From assembly GCA_023229175.1 (NCBI GenBank), contig JALNZV010000001.1:176533-240532 (forward strand): 64,000 nucleotides of DNA, written 5' to 3'. Source of the stretch: Tissierellaceae bacterium (GTDB taxonomy: Bacteria > Bacillota > Clostridia > Tissierellales > Tissierellaceae). The position numbers and the translations under genes were made by a program. Positions 62,079 through 64,000 of this stretch are shown here, one piece after another (the first letter of the stretch is position 1; every line of letters begins with the position of its first letter). The notes under the pieces are model-generated. The model was not told the DNA's origin, made no database searches, and worked only from the letters and a program-made list of their open reading frames with translations.

Positions 62079-62410
62079 TTTGGGTCATTCTGTATCTCAT
62101 TGATATGCTTCATCATTGCTTCCATGATAACTCTTAAATATCTAATATCTGTTAAATTCTCTTGTATGTATTTCAAATTAATAGTCTTTGACTTATCTAA
62201 TTGCAATATAGTTAGAACTATACTTTGTAATCCTTTTAATTGAGCTTCAAATCCATCTGCTTTTTGCAATTCTTCTTGTTGTTTATATATTTTCAAAACA
62301 AAATCTGTGTTTACTTCTCCTGGGATTGTAAACTCATCGTCAGAACCTGGGGGCATCTTAAATATTAATTCCTCTTGTTGTAAAACACTTAAATCAATTA
62401 TCTTTGCCAT
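62075..62410 (-). CDS. Tail assembly chaperone, gpG-like
   Basis: A 111-residue protein (MAKIIDLSVLQQEELIFKMP start) in the place and size of siphophage tail chaperone 1, between tail tube and tape measure. The last two sense codons are CCA AAC before TAA, forming the slippery heptamer. Ribosome site AAAGGTGG. Confidence 0.82.
   Translation of the reverse strand: MAKIIDLSVLQQEELIFKMPPGSDDEFTIPGEVNTDFVLKIYKQQEELQKADGFEAQLKGLQSIVLTILQLDKSKTINLKYIQENLTDIRYLRVIMEAMMKHINEIQNDPN
62078..62084 (-). promoter_or_regulatory. Programmed -1 frameshift site C_CCA_AAC
   Basis: The minus strand reads C CCA AAC TAA at the end of gpG; slipping one base back gives CCC AAA, with both tRNAs re-pairing. It obeys the X_XXY_YYZ rule and the -1 frame is open for 103 codons. 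Confidence 0.83.
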
Positions 62411-62455
62411 ATTATCTATTCCACCTTTTTATTTTTTTAACTTAGTCGACTAAAC

Positions 62456-62480
62456 TAAAAAAGGGCTATTGACTAGCCCC
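62456..62480 (-). terminator. Terminator after the tail tube gene
   Basis: Minus strand: GGGCTA, GTCAA, TAGCCC, then TTTTTT. Overlaps the stop of the tail tube gene and would boost tube over chaperone. Confidence 0.85.
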
Positions 62481-63063
62481 CTATTTCCTCTTCATCTTCT
62501 TCAAAAGTTTCTATAAATTCTACATAGTTATTATTAACACCATCTGATAAAGCTAAAAACTCATAATTTATTGAAGTTGGATTATCATCGTCGAAAGTGA
62601 ACTGTAAATCACTATCGAATATAGCCCTATAAATATTTACTATAAGCTGTCCACCTGTACGCTTGTTATGTACAAATCTAAGATAAACAGGTTTAGCATT
62701 ATCATTTTTACTAATCACCATCTTAGATTGAGTTACTTTTTCGCCATCCTTAGTCTCTTCATAGTTTGCACCTAATAAATATTGTGCTACATTTTTCATA
62801 ATCCATGTCATTACACCTGTAGTAAGCTTTACCTCTTTATCAACTATCCACTTGGCAACTACTCCCCTATTACCTGATTTTATATCTTTTGTTTCTGTTC
62901 CTACTGTAATAGTACAACCTCTTTCGATTGCACCAATATTTATTAATTGTTCTTCCTCATTCTCTGTTAAATTAGCAGGGTCTGTTATTTTATCGTATTC
63001 TAATATGTAGAGTTCCCCACTACCCAATATTACAGGGTCACTTTTTTGAAAATGCATTGTCAT
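62473..63063 (-). CDS. Phage major tail tube protein
   Basis: A 196-residue beta-rich protein with a very acidic C-terminus (EFIETFEEDEEEIGG). Size, place before the chaperones and sequence style (DPVILGSGELYILEYDKI near the start) fit siphophage tail tubes. ATG at 63063 chosen over GTG at 63072. The strong terminator right after it fits a highly expressed structural protein. Confidence 0.78.
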   Translation of the reverse strand: MTMHFQKSDPVILGSGELYILEYDKITDPANLTENEEEQLINIGAIERGCTITVGTETKDIKSGNRGVVAKWIVDKEVKLTTGVMTWIMKNVAQYLLGANYEETKDGEKVTQSKMVISKNDNAKPVYLRFVHNKRTGGQLIVNIYRAIFDSDLQFTFDDDNPTSINYEFLALSDGVNNNYVEFIETFEEDEEEIGG

Positions 63064-63091
63064 ATATATCACTCGCTTTCTTTTTATTTAG

Positions 63092-63469
63092 TTAAATCTT
63101 TGCAATAAAATAGATGACTCCTAAAAAGTCACCTTCTTTTGTTCTAGTAGTTCCTCCACCTTGAAGAACTTTAATATTTGATATAAATTTATTACCATCT
63201 CTGATTATCTTTTCACCTCTTGGGTCATTCAGATAATCAATTAATTCCCTTTCAATATCCTTTACCTTTTGTGGGGCAGGGCTTATTATATGAAATGTTA
63301 ATTGATATTCTTCGATGTATCTGCCCGATAATAATTTATCTTTAATCACTAGATAAGTTTTATCATCTCTATCAATGGGCTTATCTATATAGAATATACC
63401 ATCACTTTTATCTAGCATAGATATTAGAGTTCCATTTTTAAATAGATGTTGCCTTAATAGTTTAATCAT
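63092..63469 (-). CDS. Phage tail terminator / minor structural protein
   Basis: A 125-residue protein (MIKLLRQHLF start, with IERELIDYLNDPRGEKIIRD). Its place between the gp10-like gene and the tail tube matches the tail-completion or terminator gene of siphophages. It overlaps the gp10-like stop by 4 nt. GGGGGAGGTG ribosome site. Confidence 0.7.
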   Translation of the reverse strand: MIKLLRQHLFKNGTLISMLDKSDGIFYIDKPIDRDDKTYLVIKDKLLSGRYIEEYQLTFHIISPAPQKVKDIERELIDYLNDPRGEKIIRDGNKFISNIKVLQGGGTTRTKEGDFLGVIYFIAKI

Positions 63470-63774
63470 TTTGACAACACCTCCCCCATTTTTCTTCTTA
63501 TAGCTTCAAGATTTTCATCAATAGTTCCTTCCAAATATCCTCTTTGTTGGTCGACCACATACGCATAAATTACCCCATAAGAACCTATTTCCAATTCGAT
63601 TTTATCCCCTTTATCATCTACTTTATTAGTTATCGACCTTCTAAGAGTTCCTGTTAAAACGGGAGTATTTGGCTTGACTTGTGCTTCTAATTCCATACCG
63701 ATTTCTTGCATAGCTTTTACCGCTTTATCGTGCATTTGTTTCTTTGCTTCATCAATCGTAATTCCTTTAGCCAT
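63466..63774 (-). CDS. HK97-gp10-like phage protein
   Basis: A 102-residue protein (MAKGITIDEAKK) with the core VKPNTPVLTGTLRRSI typical of HK97 gp10 family head-tail joining proteins. The ATG at 63774 lies just after the stop of the preceding gene (TGATATG). An ATG at 63798 is within the preceding gene. Confidence 0.82.
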   Translation of the reverse strand: MAKGITIDEAKKQMHDKAVKAMQEIGMELEAQVKPNTPVLTGTLRRSITNKVDDKGDKIELEIGSYGVIYAYVVDQQRGYLEGTIDENLEAIRRKMGEVLSK

Positions 63775-63775
63775 A

Positions 63776-63900
63776 TCATTCCACGACCTTTTTATCATCT
63801 AACAATAGAATATAGTAATCGTCCCAATCTTTTATTTCTACTATATAATAGATGTTATTCTTATATTTAACTTGTGTACCTGTATATGGTAATATAGAAA
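63776..63900 (-). pseudogene. 3' end of a phage head-closure-type gene, start not resolved
   Basis: The minus strand reads LPYTGTQVKYKNNIYYIVEI and on to DDKKVVE, ending TGA at 63776, with good phage codon flow. Going upstream, this frame meets TAA near 63914, with only a TTG (about 63902) as a possible start and no ribosome site. It is likely a truncated or frameshifted connector gene, or a short gene of about 40 codons. Confidence 0.45.
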
Positions 63901-63948
63901 CCAAGCAGTGCGGAAGTTAAAAAACCCTGCAATAATAAAGAAATCCAT
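63841..63948 (-). CDS. Possible 35-residue hydrophobic peptide at the window edge
   Basis: MDFFIIAGFFNFRTAWFLYY then a basic tail. AGGGG is 8 nt before the ATG. It overlaps the connector remnant in another frame; a third frame (TTG at 63953) reads the hydrophobic LQWISLLLQGFLTSALLGFY. A small phage membrane peptide or toxin is conceivable; weak evidence. Confidence 0.25.
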   Translation of the reverse strand: MDFFIIAGFFNFRTAWFLYYHIQVHKLNIRITSII

Positions 63949-64000
63949 TGCAAACACCCCTGAAAAATAATATCCTTTTTAGTATCGACACTGAAAAGGA

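Larger units (their letters stand above)
56325..64000. mobile_element. Prophage-like (skin-type) element inserted in spoIVA; right end outside the window
   Basis: From the spoIVA junction rightwards: a large serine recombinase, a 52-residue ORF, an Ig-like-domain phage protein, tail tape measure, tail chaperones with a -1 frameshift, tail tube, a tail-terminator-like protein and an HK97-gp10-like protein, all on the minus strand. No host gene appears after 56.3 kb. Lysis, baseplate and packaging genes are not seen in this part. The other spoIVA junction must lie beyond 64000. Confidence 0.85.

Noticed and set aside
63867..63953. 28-residue hydrophobic frame with TTG start at the window edge
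   Set aside because: The AGGGG ribosome site is only 3 nt from this TTG but 8 nt from the ATG of another frame, so the ATG frame is weakly preferred.
1..64000. CRISPR arrays, tRNA or rRNA genes, insertion-sequence transposases
   Set aside because: None recognised on either strand by eye; no regular spacer-repeat pattern, cloverleaf or transposase motif was seen.

Overview
The window reads as the chromosome of a low-GC, endospore-forming Clostridia-type Firmicute, most like the Tissierellales (lineage inferred from remembered protein similarity only). The evidence is the sporulation genes (spoIIAA-spoIIAB-sigF, spoVAA/spoVAB, gpr, spoIIP, yqfC-yqfD, part of spoIVA), sigma-H-type promoters, strong AGGAGG ribosome sites, many TTG starts, and the Firmicute comEC/holA to dnaG/rpoD gene order. 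Nearly all genes lie on the minus strand, so operons run from high to low coordinates.

Layout. 1-2.5 kb: spoIIA operon (sigF and its anti- and anti-anti-sigma factors) followed by the start of spoVA. 2.6-10 kb: folD, an NlpC/P60 cell-wall hydrolase, a cation-efflux transporter, an orphan adenine methyltransferase that resembles Clostridioides difficile CamA, a chemoreceptor and an EamA transporter. 10.1-11.8 kb: a plus-strand polysaccharide deacetylase bracketed by two near-identical hairpins, a 46-residue Cys-rich membrane peptide, and RNase P RNA. 11.8-23 kb: zinc-ribbon protein, Nif3, trmK, rpoD, dnaG, dgt, ppsR, a CcpN-like CBS repressor and glyQS with a T-box leader. 23-35 kb: recO, era, cdd, DUF3048 lipoprotein, dgkA-PAP2, ybeY, pgpH, phoH, yqfD, yqfC, floA, nfeD. 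35-50 kb: rpsU, HIT, mtaB, rsmE, prmA, dnaJ-dnaK-grpE-hrcA (CIRCE), hemW, lepA, lepB, spoIIP, gpr, rpsT. 50-56 kb: holA, comEC, an alanyl-tRNA editing protein and a two-P-loop ATPase.

56-64 kb is the most unusual part. A large serine recombinase gene has no stop codon of its own and runs in frame into the last ~91 codons of spoIVA. To its right lie phage tail and head-tail genes up to the window edge. The simplest reading is a prophage or skin-like element inserted in spoIVA, with the 5' part of spoIVA beyond the right edge. Precise excision would rebuild the gene, as the skin element does for sigK in Bacillus subtilis. The structural genes form a truncated set with no baseplate, lysis or packaging genes visible here. 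They include a tail-chaperone pair with a canonical C_CCA_AAC -1 frameshift site.

The left 55 kb is otherwise conserved housekeeping, translation, heat-shock and sporulation content. Other points of interest are the CamA-like methyltransferase, a perfect sigma-H promoter before dnaG-rpoD with a one-mismatch copy before dgt, ppsR without a neighbouring ppdK, and several small membrane peptides.
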